From: Acinetobacter lactucae
GTDB lineage: Bacteria > Pseudomonadota > Gammaproteobacteria > Pseudomonadales > Moraxellaceae
NCBI RefSeq assembly: GCF_001605885.1
Contig: NZ_LRPE01000034.1
Span: 62,001-126,000 of the forward strand
DNA: 64,000 nt
Direction: 5' to 3'
The position numbers and the translations under genes were made by a program. This document shows, piece by piece, positions 16,927-25,670 of the stretch. Numbering within the stretch: position 1 is the stretch's first letter; every line of letters begins with the position of its first letter. The notes under the pieces were generated by a model that had not been told where the DNA came from, did no database searches, and saw only the letters and a list, made by a program, of their open reading frames with translations.

Positions 16927-18240
16927 GTGAATAAGATCAAAACATTAGTGTTAGCAATGAGTTCTTTAGGTGCAATGAGCGTAACAATACCTGTGCATGC
17001 CGCTACAGATGCTGAAGTTAATGCCTTACGAGATGAAGTAAAAGAGTTAAAGCAACTCATCCAGAAACTATCTGATCAACAAAAAACTGCTTTAACTGTC
17101 AGTGCTCCAGCAACAATTCCCGCAGCACCAGCGTCTCCTACGCCTCCAGCATCAAAACCAGGTTGGATGGCAATGGCAGATGGACAAACCCAAGTTAAGC
17201 TTTATGGGAATGTTCGAGTAGATGCAACCTACGACTTTAAAGGCTCAAATGGTAGTATTTCAAATGCAGCCAACTATCCTTTAAATAAAGATGACCCAAG
17301 ACAAGATTCACTAAATGTATCAGCTGCAACTTCACGGATTGGTCTAGATATTACTCGCCCAACTCAGTATGGAGATTTAACAGGTAAAATTGAAGCCGAT
17401 TTCATGGGTGGAAACGGCGATAATGGTAATGGTACCTTCCGTGTTCGCCACGCCTACATGTCATTAGGTAAATGGTTAGCAGGCCAAACAACTTCACCTT
17501 TTGTAAATACCGATACATCACCAGAAACACTAGACTTTACTGGTGCAGTCGGAACAGGAACCACTCGTACTGTACAAGTCCGATATACTCAACCAATCAA
17601 TGCACAGCAAAAAATATTAATTGCCCTAGAAGGTGGCGATGTTGAAAAAGTAAGTAATGCCGCAGGAGGCAGTCGCTTCCCTGCTCTAACTACACGCTAT
17701 GACTTTAAAACTACAGATAATAAAGGCTTATTACAGTTACATGGGCTTGCGCATGAAAATCGAGTGGCTCCAAAAGATAGCTCATCTGAAGAAAAATTTG
17801 GTTGGGGTGTAGGTGTTGGGGGCAAATATGATTTAACGCCTCAAGATAGTTTAGTAGCTAACTATTATCATGTTAAAGGAGATGGTCGATATTTATCGTA
17901 TAGCAATTCTGCTTATGCTTATGACACAACAACACAAGACATTAATTTAGGTGAATTTGATAGTGCAGTGATTGGGTATCAACGAAAATGGAGTCCTATT
18001 CTCCGCTCTACTTTTGCTATAGGAGGCATTCAATATAAAGATGATAGTGTCTATGCAAATAGCAATTTAACCAGCACCAGCTATAACAAAGAAATTTATA
18101 ATGCTTTGGTCAATTTAATTTGGAATCCAGTTAAAAATATTGATTTAGGTGCAGAATACACATATGGCCAGCGTGAAACTTTTGCAGGTGATAAGGGAGA
18201 CTATTCTCGTATCAATCTCTTAGCAAAATATAACTTCTAA
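16927..18240 (+). CDS. dcaP: DcaP-type trimeric outer-membrane porin
   Basis: A 437-residue outer-membrane protein. The GTG at 16927 with GGGGGAG upstream begins a signal peptide (NKIKTLVLAMSS, cleavage after VHA near residue 25). A short coiled coil follows (about 29-56, EVNALRDEVKELKQLIQKL), then an Ala/Pro-rich linker and a beta-barrel ending in Tyr-Asn-Phe, the usual C-terminal Phe. This layout is that of Acinetobacter DcaP-like porins, which take up small dicarboxylic acids. It converges on the glt importer and may supply acidic amino acids to it. Related DcaP paralogues occur in the genus, so the exact member is uncertain. Confidence 0.85.
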   Translation: MNKIKTLVLAMSSLGAMSVTIPVHAATDAEVNALRDEVKELKQLIQKLSDQQKTALTVSAPATIPAAPASPTPPASKPGWMAMADGQTQVKLYGNVRVDATYDFKGSNGSISNAANYPLNKDDPRQDSLNVSAATSRIGLDITRPTQYGDLTGKIEADFMGGNGDNGNGTFRVRHAYMSLGKWLAGQTTSPFVNTDTSPETLDFTGAVGTGTTRTVQVRYTQPINAQQKILIALEGGDVEKVSNAAGGSRFPALTTRYDFKTTDNKGLLQLHGLAHENRVAPKDSSSEEKFGWGVGVGGKYDLTPQDSLVANYYHVKGDGRYLSYSNSAYAYDTTTQDINLGEFDSAVIGYQRKWSPILRSTFAIGGIQYKDDSVYANSNLTSTSYNKEIYNALVNLIWNPVKNIDLGAEYTYGQRETFAGDKGDYSRINLLAKYNF

Positions 18241-18253
18241 GAATTAGATAAAA

Positions 18254-18280
18254 AAAAGAGCCTTTAAAGGCTCTTTTTTT
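18254..18280. terminator. Bidirectional terminator between dcaP and gltL
   Basis: The palindrome GAGCCTTTAAAGGCTC (18258-18273) is flanked by A-run and T-run, working for both convergent genes. Confidence 0.9.
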
Positions 18281-18288
18281 TAGAGGTA

Positions 18289-19032
18289 TTAATGCATCGC
18301 CTGAATTTTTTCTAAGAACAATTTAGCGCGTTCATGACGAGCTTCTAAATTATCAAAGAATTCATGCGTTGGGCAGTCTTCTAAAATTTTACCTTCATCC
18401 ATAAAAATTAATCGATTAGATACTCTTTTAGCAAAGCCCATTTCATGGGTAACACACATCATGGTCATGCCTTCATGTGCAAGTTGCACCATAACTTCAA
18501 GAACCTCACCCACCATCTCAGGATCAAGTGCAGAAGTTGGTTCATCAAACAACATACAGATTGGGTCCATAGACAAGCCACGCGCAATCGCTACACGTTG
18601 CTGCTGACCACCCGACAACTGACCCGGAAATTTATCTTTATGAGCAAGTAAACCTACACGCTCTAAATATTTCAAACCTTTTGCACGAGCATCTGCAACT
18701 GAACGCTTTAACACTTTAACTTGAGCAATCGTCAAATTTTCCAAAACAGTCATGTGTGGAAAAAGTTCAAAGTGCTGAAAGACCATTCCTACTCGGGAAC
18801 GGAATTTAGCAAGATCTGTTTTTGGATCTTTAAGCGAAATTCCGTCAACAATAATGTCACCTTGTTGAAATGGTTCTAAAGCATTTACTGTTTTAATGAG
18901 TGTTGATTTTCCTGAACCAGATGGTCCGCAAACAACAACGACATCACCTTTTTCAATACTCGTCGTGCAATCTGTTAAAACCTGAAAATCACCATACCAT
19001 TTAGAGATATGTTGGATGTCTATCATTGGCAT
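18289..19032 (-). CDS. gltL: Glutamate/aspartate ABC importer, ATP-binding protein
   Basis: A 247-residue cytoplasmic ATPase of a polar amino acid importer. Visible motifs: Walker A GPSGSGKST, Q-loop VFQHFELF, signature LSGGQQQRVAIARG, Walker B MLFDEP, and the H-loop in VTHEMGFA. The sequence DLAKFRSRVGMVFQHFELFP is very like E. coli GltL. GGAGA precedes the ATG. It is the last gene of gltIJKL, 13 bases after gltK. Confidence 0.93.
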   Translation of the reverse strand: MPMIDIQHISKWYGDFQVLTDCTTSIEKGDVVVVCGPSGSGKSTLIKTVNALEPFQQGDIIVDGISLKDPKTDLAKFRSRVGMVFQHFELFPHMTVLENLTIAQVKVLKRSVADARAKGLKYLERVGLLAHKDKFPGQLSGGQQQRVAIARGLSMDPICMLFDEPTSALDPEMVGEVLEVMVQLAHEGMTMMCVTHEMGFAKRVSNRLIFMDEGKILEDCPTHEFFDNLEARHERAKLFLEKIQAMH

Positions 19033-19045
19033 TTAAAATCTCCAA

Positions 19046-19723
19046 TTAGCGAATGATGGCAATTTTTTGCTGTAAGCGTTTGACTAAATGAGACAGCACA
19101 AACGAGCTACAGAAATACACTACAGCGACGATTAAATAGAATGTTGCTTTCGTTTCAGGTCCATAGGTATTGGCCAATGTATCTGCACGACCTAAAAAGT
19201 CTGGTGCACTAATGACATAAACTAATGAGATGTCCTGAAATAGAATGATTGTTTGAGTTAACAATACTGGGAGCATGTTACGGAAAGCTTGAGGTAAAAC
19301 GACATAGCGCATTGATTGACCATAGGTAAAACCTAGCGCATAGCCTGCATGTACCTGACCTTTTGAAATAGACTGAATTCCAGAACGTACAATTTCCGAA
19401 AAAAAGGCTGCTTCAAAAATAGCAAAAGTAACAACACTGGAAAACAACGGCCCCCAATATGTATCAGATTGAAACTCAAATATTTTCGGCAACAAAAAGT
19501 AGAAGATAAAGATCACCTGAATCAGTGGAATACCACGAAACAGATCAACATAAAATTTTGCAAAATTACTTGCGATAGCATTGCTAGATAAACGCATCAT
19601 TGCCAATGGGGTTCCGATAAGGATACCGCCCATCATTGCTAATACCGTTACGGTAAGCGTAAAAATGAAACCTTCTTTAAGTGCTGCAATCACATCAGGA
19701 TTTTGTAATAAAGAAAAATCCAT
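19046..19723 (-). CDS. gltK: Glutamate/aspartate ABC importer permease
   Basis: A 225-residue inner-membrane permease with about five hydrophobic helices. The EAA loop reads AGYALGFTYGQSMRYVVLPQAFRNMLP (contact with the ATPase), cited as AGYALGFTYGQSMRY and LPQAFRNMLP. Length and sequence match the HisM/GltK group. It starts two bases after gltJ stops, indicating one transcript. Confidence 0.93.
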   Translation of the reverse strand: MDFSLLQNPDVIAALKEGFIFTLTVTVLAMMGGILIGTPLAMMRLSSNAIASNFAKFYVDLFRGIPLIQVIFIFYFLLPKIFEFQSDTYWGPLFSSVVTFAIFEAAFFSEIVRSGIQSISKGQVHAGYALGFTYGQSMRYVVLPQAFRNMLPVLLTQTIILFQDISLVYVISAPDFLGRADTLANTYGPETKATFYLIVAVVYFCSSFVLSHLVKRLQQKIAIIR

Positions 19724-19725
19724 AA

Positions 19726-20568
19726 TTACTTCCCTCCTGAACCTAAGCCAGGTACAGCCATTCGTTTCTCAATCCATGCCATCAAAAACTTAATGCTATA
19801 AGTGATAATCAAATAAACAGGTGTTGAGAGAATAAGAATGATAATGTCCTGAGAAGTTTCTTCACGCATAGTTTTCGTGTAAGCAAAGAAATTCAAAACA
19901 CTCAACGCATATAAAACAGCTGAGTTTTTGAAAACGTTCATTGCTTCAGAGGTAATCGTTGGCCATACAGTACGATATGCAACTGGTAAAATGACATAAC
20001 GATAACTTTGTGCTGTCGTAAAACCCATAGCGGAAGCCGCAAACTTCTGTCCACGAGAAACGGTATTAATTCCGGCACGTATGTGCTCAGATACACGGGC
20101 AGCCGTGTAAAGACCTAATGCAAAAACACCAATAACCGCAGGTTGCTGATTTAAAATATTTTTCCACCAACCACCAGCAACTACATCCCCACTACCTGCA
20201 CTTAAGCTGTCCGGTAAAAACTCCGGAAAAACAAAGGCCCAGAAGAATAGTTGCACAATAAGTGGAATATTACGGAAAATTTCAACGTAACAATTGCCGA
20301 TAAATGCGAGAGGTTTGTTGGGTAATGTACGAATTACCCCTAGGAGAGAACCTAATAAAAATGCGATAAGAAAGGCTATAACAGCTGTCCAAATCATAGT
20401 GAACACGCCTGAACCTAACATTTGTAACCATGTGGGTGCCTCAGCATAAGCATTGTAGCTTGAGCTACCAATAGCTTTACAAACTGATTCTGCCCATGCG
20501 GCTTTATCGACACCATATTCATTAGACTCCGCACAGAATATAGTCCAGTTTAGTGAGCCGACTGACAT
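19726..20568 (-). CDS. gltJ: Glutamate/aspartate ABC importer permease
   Basis: A 280-residue permease, partner of gltK. The first ~45 residues (SLNWTIFCAESN, VCKAIGSSSYN) form an N-terminal extension with two cysteines typical of GltJ. The transmembrane core follows, with the EAA loop FAASAMGFTTAQSYRYVILP. It sits 94 bases after gltI and two bases before gltK. Confidence 0.93.
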   Translation of the reverse strand: MSVGSLNWTIFCAESNEYGVDKAAWAESVCKAIGSSSYNAYAEAPTWLQMLGSGVFTMIWTAVIAFLIAFLLGSLLGVIRTLPNKPLAFIGNCYVEIFRNIPLIVQLFFWAFVFPEFLPDSLSAGSGDVVAGGWWKNILNQQPAVIGVFALGLYTAARVSEHIRAGINTVSRGQKFAASAMGFTTAQSYRYVILPVAYRTVWPTITSEAMNVFKNSAVLYALSVLNFFAYTKTMREETSQDIIILILSTPVYLIITYSIKFLMAWIEKRMAVPGLGSGGK

Positions 20569-20662
20569 GTTTGCCCCTTAAATTAATATCTTTAGAAAAT
20601 AGACCACTTGTGCAAATGCATCTTTACACTTACACAAGTAAATTTAGGACAAAAAGATCCAG

Positions 20663-21556
20663 TTAGATTCCTGCATCTGTTGGGCGAGCTTTTAATTTCT
20701 TATAAGATGAACTTTGTTGCATGTTCAAATTAGTATTTTTTGGTGGAATTGGTGATAAGAACCACTTCTTATATAAAGCGTCCATTTGACCAGTTTTCCA
20801 GAGATTATTTACAGTACGATCTGCAACTGCTTTAAATTTTGGATCATCTTTAGCAAGCATAATGCCATAAGGTTCAGATGAAAGTACCGGACCCACAATT
20901 GCAAAAGCTTTAGGTGTAGAAGACTTCGCGATCAAGCCTGCTAAAATATTATCATCCATTACAAATGCTGCAGCACGACCAGATGCCATCATGGCAAAAG
21001 AGTCAGCATGATCTTTACCATAAATATTTTGGACATTAACAGCCTGACCTTTTTCATTCATCTTGATGTATTTGTCAGATGTAGTGCCTTGAGTGGTAAC
21101 AACTGCTTTACCATTTAAGTCTGCCAAACTCTTAATGCCAGAGGTGGCTTTAACCGCCATACGCACTTCTGTCGCATAGTAGTTTGTTGAGAAACCGACT
21201 TGTTGCTGACGTTGTTTAGAGTTTGTAGTCGTACCACATTCCATATCAATATTACCGGCCAAAAGCTCAGGAATACGTGTTGATGAAGTTACTGCCTTAT
21301 ATTCAACTTTTAAGCCAGGCATTTTCAATTCTTTTTTAATTTCATTTGCAAACTGGTTACAGATATCGACTGCATAACCTACTGGTTTACCTGCAACAAC
21401 ATATGAAATTGGATCTGAGGATTCTCGATGACCAATGACGATTTTTCCGGTACTTTTAATTTTAGCTAATGTATCTGCTGCTTGAATTTGAGAAGTAGCG
21501 CCAACCGTACAAAGCATAACTGTTGAAATAATGAGAGAGGTTGCAGAACGTTTCAT
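20663..21556 (-). CDS. gltI: Glutamate/aspartate-binding periplasmic protein
   Basis: A 297-residue solute-binding protein of family 3 that delivers glutamate/aspartate to GltJK. It has a signal peptide (MKRSATSLIISTVMLC, cleavage near QA-AD at residue 27) and ligand-site segments GHRESSDPISY, STRIPELLAGNIDMECGTT and FSTNYY typical of GltI. AAGGAG lies six bases before the ATG. First gene of the operon; the 94-base gap to gltJ has a small AT-rich region that could lower downstream expression. A well-formed sigma-54 promoter candidate lies 80-100 bases upstream. Confidence 0.93.
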   Translation of the reverse strand: MKRSATSLIISTVMLCTVGATSQIQAADTLAKIKSTGKIVIGHRESSDPISYVVAGKPVGYAVDICNQFANEIKKELKMPGLKVEYKAVTSSTRIPELLAGNIDMECGTTTNSKQRQQQVGFSTNYYATEVRMAVKATSGIKSLADLNGKAVVTTQGTTSDKYIKMNEKGQAVNVQNIYGKDHADSFAMMASGRAAAFVMDDNILAGLIAKSSTPKAFAIVGPVLSSEPYGIMLAKDDPKFKAVADRTVNNLWKTGQMDALYKKWFLSPIPPKNTNLNMQQSSSYKKLKARPTDAGI

Positions 21557-21634
21557 AAGAACTCCTTGATGATCATTCTCTCTATTTATCTATAGAATCA
21601 TTCATATAGAGCAATAGAGTGATTTATTATTAAA

Positions 21635-21652
21635 TTGCAATTATCGAGCCAA
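21635..21652 (-). promoter_or_regulatory. Sigma-54 (-24/-12) promoter of gltIJKL
   Basis: On the minus strand TTGGCTCG-N4-TTGCAA. The GG (21650-21649) and GC (21638-21637) are exactly ten bases apart, the -24 box matches TGGCACG at 6 of 7 and the -12 box TTGCA at 5 of 5. The predicted start near 21625 gives about 70 bases of leader. Sigma-54 control of acidic amino acid uptake by NtrC- or AauR-like activators is known in Pseudomonas; it is inferred here. Confidence 0.65.
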
Positions 21653-22058
21653 CTTTTCCAAGTCAGGCACATCCATTTGCTTCACTTATTTTATTCAATC
21701 TGTTTTGCAGAATTAATACCTTTAAAACTGCTCACATGTTTCTACTTTAATCTATGTTTTAATCTTCTGTCTATTATTAAGCTCATCTATTTACACTTAA
21801 ATGTGGCAATTATTGATTACAATGTAAACACACGCACAATAAAGTGGCTTAACTTTGGCTAAAAACAATGTTTAAAAAAATTGTATTTTCCAAAAAATCA
21901 TAAAAATTAAAATTATTAGTTATTTAGGTAAATTTAAATTTATATCGTAAAAAGTATTTTAGGTAGCAAAATAATATAAACAAATGATCTAATAAAAATC
22001 ATTTAGAAACTTGATAGTAATGTCTATATAATTAAATCAATTATCAATGATTAAAAAA
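21653..22058. other. AT-rich intergenic stretch upstream of gltI
   Basis: About 400 bases with no ORF that looks like protein. It should contain enhancer sites for the sigma-54 activator, but I could not find a clean NtrC or AauR dyad by eye. Confidence 0.4.
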
Positions 22059-22077
22059 GCCCCGATTTTCTCAGGGC
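22059..22077 (-). terminator. Terminator of the GST gene
   Basis: GCCC (22059-22062) and GGGC (22074-22077) form a short stem, with TTTTTT on the minus strand, right after the GST stop. Confidence 0.6.
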
Positions 22078-22088
22078 ATTTTATAACT

Positions 22089-22853
22089 TTAAATTCCACG
22101 CCAATCTACACGCGCATTACGTTCAGTTTGATATATTCTTAAAACATACTGACCTAGGGGTAAATCGAGTAAATTTTGCTGATAATTATTCCATTCTTCC
22201 GAAACATCTTCAGCCTCTTCACGTTCCCACGGCGTACCCTTTATTTCCAATAAAGGAGCAAGCATAGAACATACAGAAATATCAGCAAGACTTAAGCGAT
22301 CGCCCACCATATAACGTGCCTGATTTTCGATTAAGCAGTTATTGAGTTCATTGATGAGTTCATCCATACGCTCTTTTGACTGGTTGACTAACTCCTCTTC
22401 AAGTTTATAGTTCTTCTTTACCAGTGTTTTGAGGAATGGCTTCGATATTTTTTCAAACTGGCGTAAATAACCTTGTTCACCCATCATAATTTCTAAAGCA
22501 TGGTCTCCATGTGCCAACGTGTGTGCCAAAGCCCAACGACGGACATGAATACCTAACTCATCAGCCAAACTATCAATTTTTAATGTTTGCTGTCTTAATT
22601 GTTCATCACGACGTAACAGTGAATGCTCCGGATAGGTATCATCCAGATAAAGTGCAATTTTAGTCGATTCAGCAATCCATTGATGATCATCTTTCAAAAT
22701 AGGCAGTAAATTCTGGCCTGTCTTGAGTTGTGCAAAAGCACGATGGAACCCTGGAATTAAGTTATGAGCCACATAATCAAGTTCTTTATGGTCTAACAAC
22801 CAGCGAGCTTTTTCACAATAATGGGACAAAGGAAACTGATACAAAACCCGCAT
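22089..22853 (-). CDS. Glutathione S-transferase family protein
   Basis: A 254-residue protein. The N-terminal thioredoxin-fold domain (1-75) has FPLSHYCEKARWLLDHK with the catalytic-site Ser/Cys, the cis-Pro in NLLPIL and the glutathione-binding ESTKIALYLDD. The helical C-terminal domain has the SLADISVCSML motif expected of GSTs. Substrate unknown. It is divergent from the sulfur cluster but 370 bases away, so a shared role is not implied. Confidence 0.88.
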   Translation of the reverse strand: MRVLYQFPLSHYCEKARWLLDHKELDYVAHNLIPGFHRAFAQLKTGQNLLPILKDDHQWIAESTKIALYLDDTYPEHSLLRRDEQLRQQTLKIDSLADELGIHVRRWALAHTLAHGDHALEIMMGEQGYLRQFEKISKPFLKTLVKKNYKLEEELVNQSKERMDELINELNNCLIENQARYMVGDRLSLADISVCSMLAPLLEIKGTPWEREEAEDVSEEWNNYQQNLLDLPLGQYVLRIYQTERNARVDWRGI

Positions 22854-23222
22854 AAAATCTCCACGTTTATTTTTATTTGACTATTTGTACAAAAATGGTC
22901 GATGGTAAGTAGATACTTTAGAAGCTATTTTTAGTTAAAACAATGGATATTGTGCTCATTTTTCACTGACAGTTAGGTCTATATTTTTTATATCTTTTTT
23001 TACCGTACTTATAGCTCTTTTTCATATTAAAACTATTTTAGTTATTCATTTTACAAATAAAAATCATAATTTGTTGATTTTTAATGTATTTCTATATCTC
23101 TATTTATCTATTAAAAATCAAAAAAAGTGCTTTGCATTTTTATTCATAAGCTGAGCATAAGTCCTCGTTTAGTGGAAAAATATTTCTTTTGTAAGGTAAT
23201 GATAGCAATACAAGGTGTCATT
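22854..23222. other. Intergenic region before the organosulfur cluster
   Basis: About 370 AT-rich bases. I looked for a -24/-12 promoter because SfnR-type control is known for sfn genes in Pseudomonas, and found no GG-N10-GC match. No ORF is credible here. Confidence 0.35.
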
Positions 23223-24434
23223 ATGTCTAATTCTCTATCTAAAACGACGGCATACGTCCAAATCATTCAAAATGATCAACAAGCAATTAATGCTGCTTAT
23301 CAAGTAGCTGATTTTGCTTTAGAGGGTCGTAATACACGTGATCAACAACGCTTATTACCGCATGAGCAAATTGAAAGCTTTAGCCAAAAGGGTTTAGGCG
23401 GAATTCGCATTGCAAAGAAATACGGCGGAGCTTTTGTTTCCAATAAAACTTTGGCTCAAGTTTTCCGTATTTTGAGTAAAGGTGATGCGAATGTTGGTCA
23501 GATTCCACAAAATCAGATTAGCCTGTTAAACCTGATCGAAATCATGGGCACAGAACAACAAAAACAATTTATCTTTTCAGAAATACTAGCCGGTAAACGT
23601 CTTGCCAACGGTGGCCCCGAACGAAATACTCATGACTCAAAAACCTTAAAAACTACTCTTACTATTGAAAACGGCAAATATATTTTAAATGGCGAAAAGT
23701 TTTATTCGACAGGTACCAGTTTTTCACATTGGCTCGCAATTAAAGCGATTCATTCCGAAGGTCATGTCGTTTTAGTGATTGTTAATCGAGATGCCCAAGG
23801 CATTGAAGTCATTAATGACTGGAATGGATTTGGTCAACGTACTACAGCGAGCGGTACAGTTAAATTAAATCAAGTTGAAGTTAATCCTGAACTTATTTTT
23901 GATGAGCGATTATTGACGCAAACCCCAACCTATCGGGGTGCCTATTCTCAGTTATTACAAGTGGCAATTGATGTAGGCATCGCTGAAGCTGCTTTTGAAG
24001 ATACTTTATCGACTATTCATAAAGCACGCCCAATTATTGATGCAAATGTTGAAAAAGCCAGCTTTGAACATTACACCCTGCAAGAAGTAGGTAAGTTAAA
24101 TATTTTGCTCGATGCTGCAATTTTACTGCTTGATGAAGCTGCTGAGTATTTAGATGAACTTGATCAACTTCAAACGGTGACTGACGAACAAGTAGCAAAA
24201 GCTTCAATTCTAGTCGCAGAAGCAAAAGTCTATGCTAATGATGCTGCCCTACAAATTTCTGAAAAGTTGCTAGAACTGGGCGGTAGCCGTTCAAGTTTAA
24301 GCCAACACAATTTAGATCAACATTGGCGAAATGCCCGTGTACATACTTTACACGACCCTGTCCGCTGGAAATTACACGCCATTGGCAATTATTACCTTAA
24401 TGGTCATTTCCCTGCCCGCCATGCTTGGATTTAA
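23223..24434 (+). CDS. sfnB: SfnB-family flavoprotein oxidoreductase (first copy)
   Basis: A 403-residue acyl-CoA dehydrogenase-fold flavoprotein of the SfnB group used in sulfur acquisition. Visible segments: LPHEQIESFSQKGLGGIRI (N-terminal helical domain), GDANVGQIPQNQ, NGEKFYSTGTSFSHW (middle beta domain) and a C-terminal ELGGSRSSLSQ...WRNARVHTLHDPVRWK ending, cited in parts. The frame is open to 23127, but the ATG at 23223 has AAGGTG five bases before it and gives the family N-terminus. First gene of a seven-gene unit; 12 bases separate it from its paralogue. Confidence 0.85.
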   Translation: MSNSLSKTTAYVQIIQNDQQAINAAYQVADFALEGRNTRDQQRLLPHEQIESFSQKGLGGIRIAKKYGGAFVSNKTLAQVFRILSKGDANVGQIPQNQISLLNLIEIMGTEQQKQFIFSEILAGKRLANGGPERNTHDSKTLKTTLTIENGKYILNGEKFYSTGTSFSHWLAIKAIHSEGHVVLVIVNRDAQGIEVINDWNGFGQRTTASGTVKLNQVEVNPELIFDERLLTQTPTYRGAYSQLLQVAIDVGIAEAAFEDTLSTIHKARPIIDANVEKASFEHYTLQEVGKLNILLDAAILLLDEAAEYLDELDQLQTVTDEQVAKASILVAEAKVYANDAALQISEKLLELGGSRSSLSQHNLDQHWRNARVHTLHDPVRWKLHAIGNYYLNGHFPARHAWI

Positions 24435-24446
24435 GGAGAAATTGTC

Positions 24447-25670
24447 ATGACTTCATATCAATCAGTTCAAACGAAACAAACGTCGGCATCAAACCAAGCA
24501 CACATTATTCAAAATGATGCTGAAGCTTTAGAAATTGCCAAACAATTTGCCGAACAATTTAAAAAAACCGCTGTTGAGCGAGACGCTAAGCGGATTTTAC
24601 CGTATACAGAAATCGATGCTTTGAGCCAGTCTGGCCTATGGGCAATTACAGTGCCAAAGCAATATGGCGGTACCGAAGTTTCAAGTCATACAGTTGCTAA
24701 AGTAATTGCGCTTTTAAGCGGTGCAGATGGTTCAATTGGACAAATTCCGCAAAACCATTTTTATGCTTTAGAAGTCTTACGCAATACGGGAACAGAAGCT
24801 CAAAAACAACGTTTATATGGCGAAGTTTTAAATGGCACTCGCTTTGGTAATGCACTTGCTGAGTTTAAAACCAAAACTTCAACTCATAAACAAACCAATA
24901 TCCGTCCTTATGAGAATGGATATTTGATTCAGGGAGAAAAGTTTTATTGCACAGGAAGTTTGTTTGCTCACCGTATTCCAACCTTAGTTTTAGACGATGC
25001 AGGTCGAGAGTATTTAGCATTTGTAAAAAGTGGTTCACAAGGACTAAAACTTGTTGATGACTGGTCTGGCTTTGGACAGAAAACCACAGGCAGCGGCACC
25101 GTTAAGTTTGATCAGGTTTTTGTCGATGTAGATGATGTTATTCCTTTCGATACTGCATTTTTACAACCAACCTTAGTGGGCCCTTTTGCCCAAATTATGC
25201 ATGCCTCAATTGAGGTAGGCATTGCACGAGCAGCCTTTGAAGAAAGCTTGCAAAGAGTGCATCAAGCCCGCCCATGGATTGATTCAAATGTAGAAACTGC
25301 AAACCAAGATCCATTAACGATTTATGAGCTAGGACGGATTGCCGTAGATGTACGAGCTAGTGAAGTGTTATTAAAACAAGCTGCTCAATCAATTGATGCC
25401 GCAAAAATTGAAACCACTCCTGAAACCATTGCAAAAGCTTCAATTGATGTGGCCAAAGTACGTGCTCATAGTAGCGATACAGCACTCAAAGCGTCGTCTA
25501 AGCTGATTGAACTTGCAGGGAGCCGTGGAAGTCAGTCACAAGATGGTCTAGACCGTTTTTGGCGCAATGCACGTGTGCACACGTTGCATGATGCCGCACG
25601 ATGGAAATATTACTTTATTGGGAACTATGTTCTTAACGGTGTTCTACCACCTCGTCGGGGGACATTGTAA
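24447..25670 (+). CDS. sfnB: SfnB-family flavoprotein oxidoreductase (second copy)
   Basis: A 407-residue paralogue of the preceding protein, sharing the layout and many motifs (GSIGQIPQNHF, GEKFYCTGSLFAHR, GFGQKTTGSGTVKFDQV, ELAGSRGSQSQ, WRNARVHTLHD). Its stop overlaps the next start as TAATG, so it is coupled to the monooxygenase. Likely reduces or oxidises a sulfonate/sulfone-type substrate or supplies FMNH2; the exact reaction of SfnB proteins is not firmly known. By eye about half of the residues agree with the first copy. Confidence 0.85.
   Translation: MTSYQSVQTKQTSASNQAHIIQNDAEALEIAKQFAEQFKKTAVERDAKRILPYTEIDALSQSGLWAITVPKQYGGTEVSSHTVAKVIALLSGADGSIGQIPQNHFYALEVLRNTGTEAQKQRLYGEVLNGTRFGNALAEFKTKTSTHKQTNIRPYENGYLIQGEKFYCTGSLFAHRIPTLVLDDAGREYLAFVKSGSQGLKLVDDWSGFGQKTTGSGTVKFDQVFVDVDDVIPFDTAFLQPTLVGPFAQIMHASIEVGIARAAFEESLQRVHQARPWIDSNVETANQDPLTIYELGRIAVDVRASEVLLKQAAQSIDAAKIETTPETIAKASIDVAKVRAHSSDTALKASSKLIELAGSRGSQSQDGLDRFWRNARVHTLHDAARWKYYFIGNYVLNGVLPPRRGTL

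Noticed and set aside
21635-21862. 75-codon ORF upstream of gltI
   Set aside because: It starts at a TTG inside the sigma-54 promoter candidate, has no ribosome site, and its Leu/Cys/Phe-rich translation looks like random AT-rich DNA.
22854-23222. Sigma-54 promoter for the sulfur cluster
   Set aside because: No GG-N10-GC arrangement was found on the plus strand in this interval.
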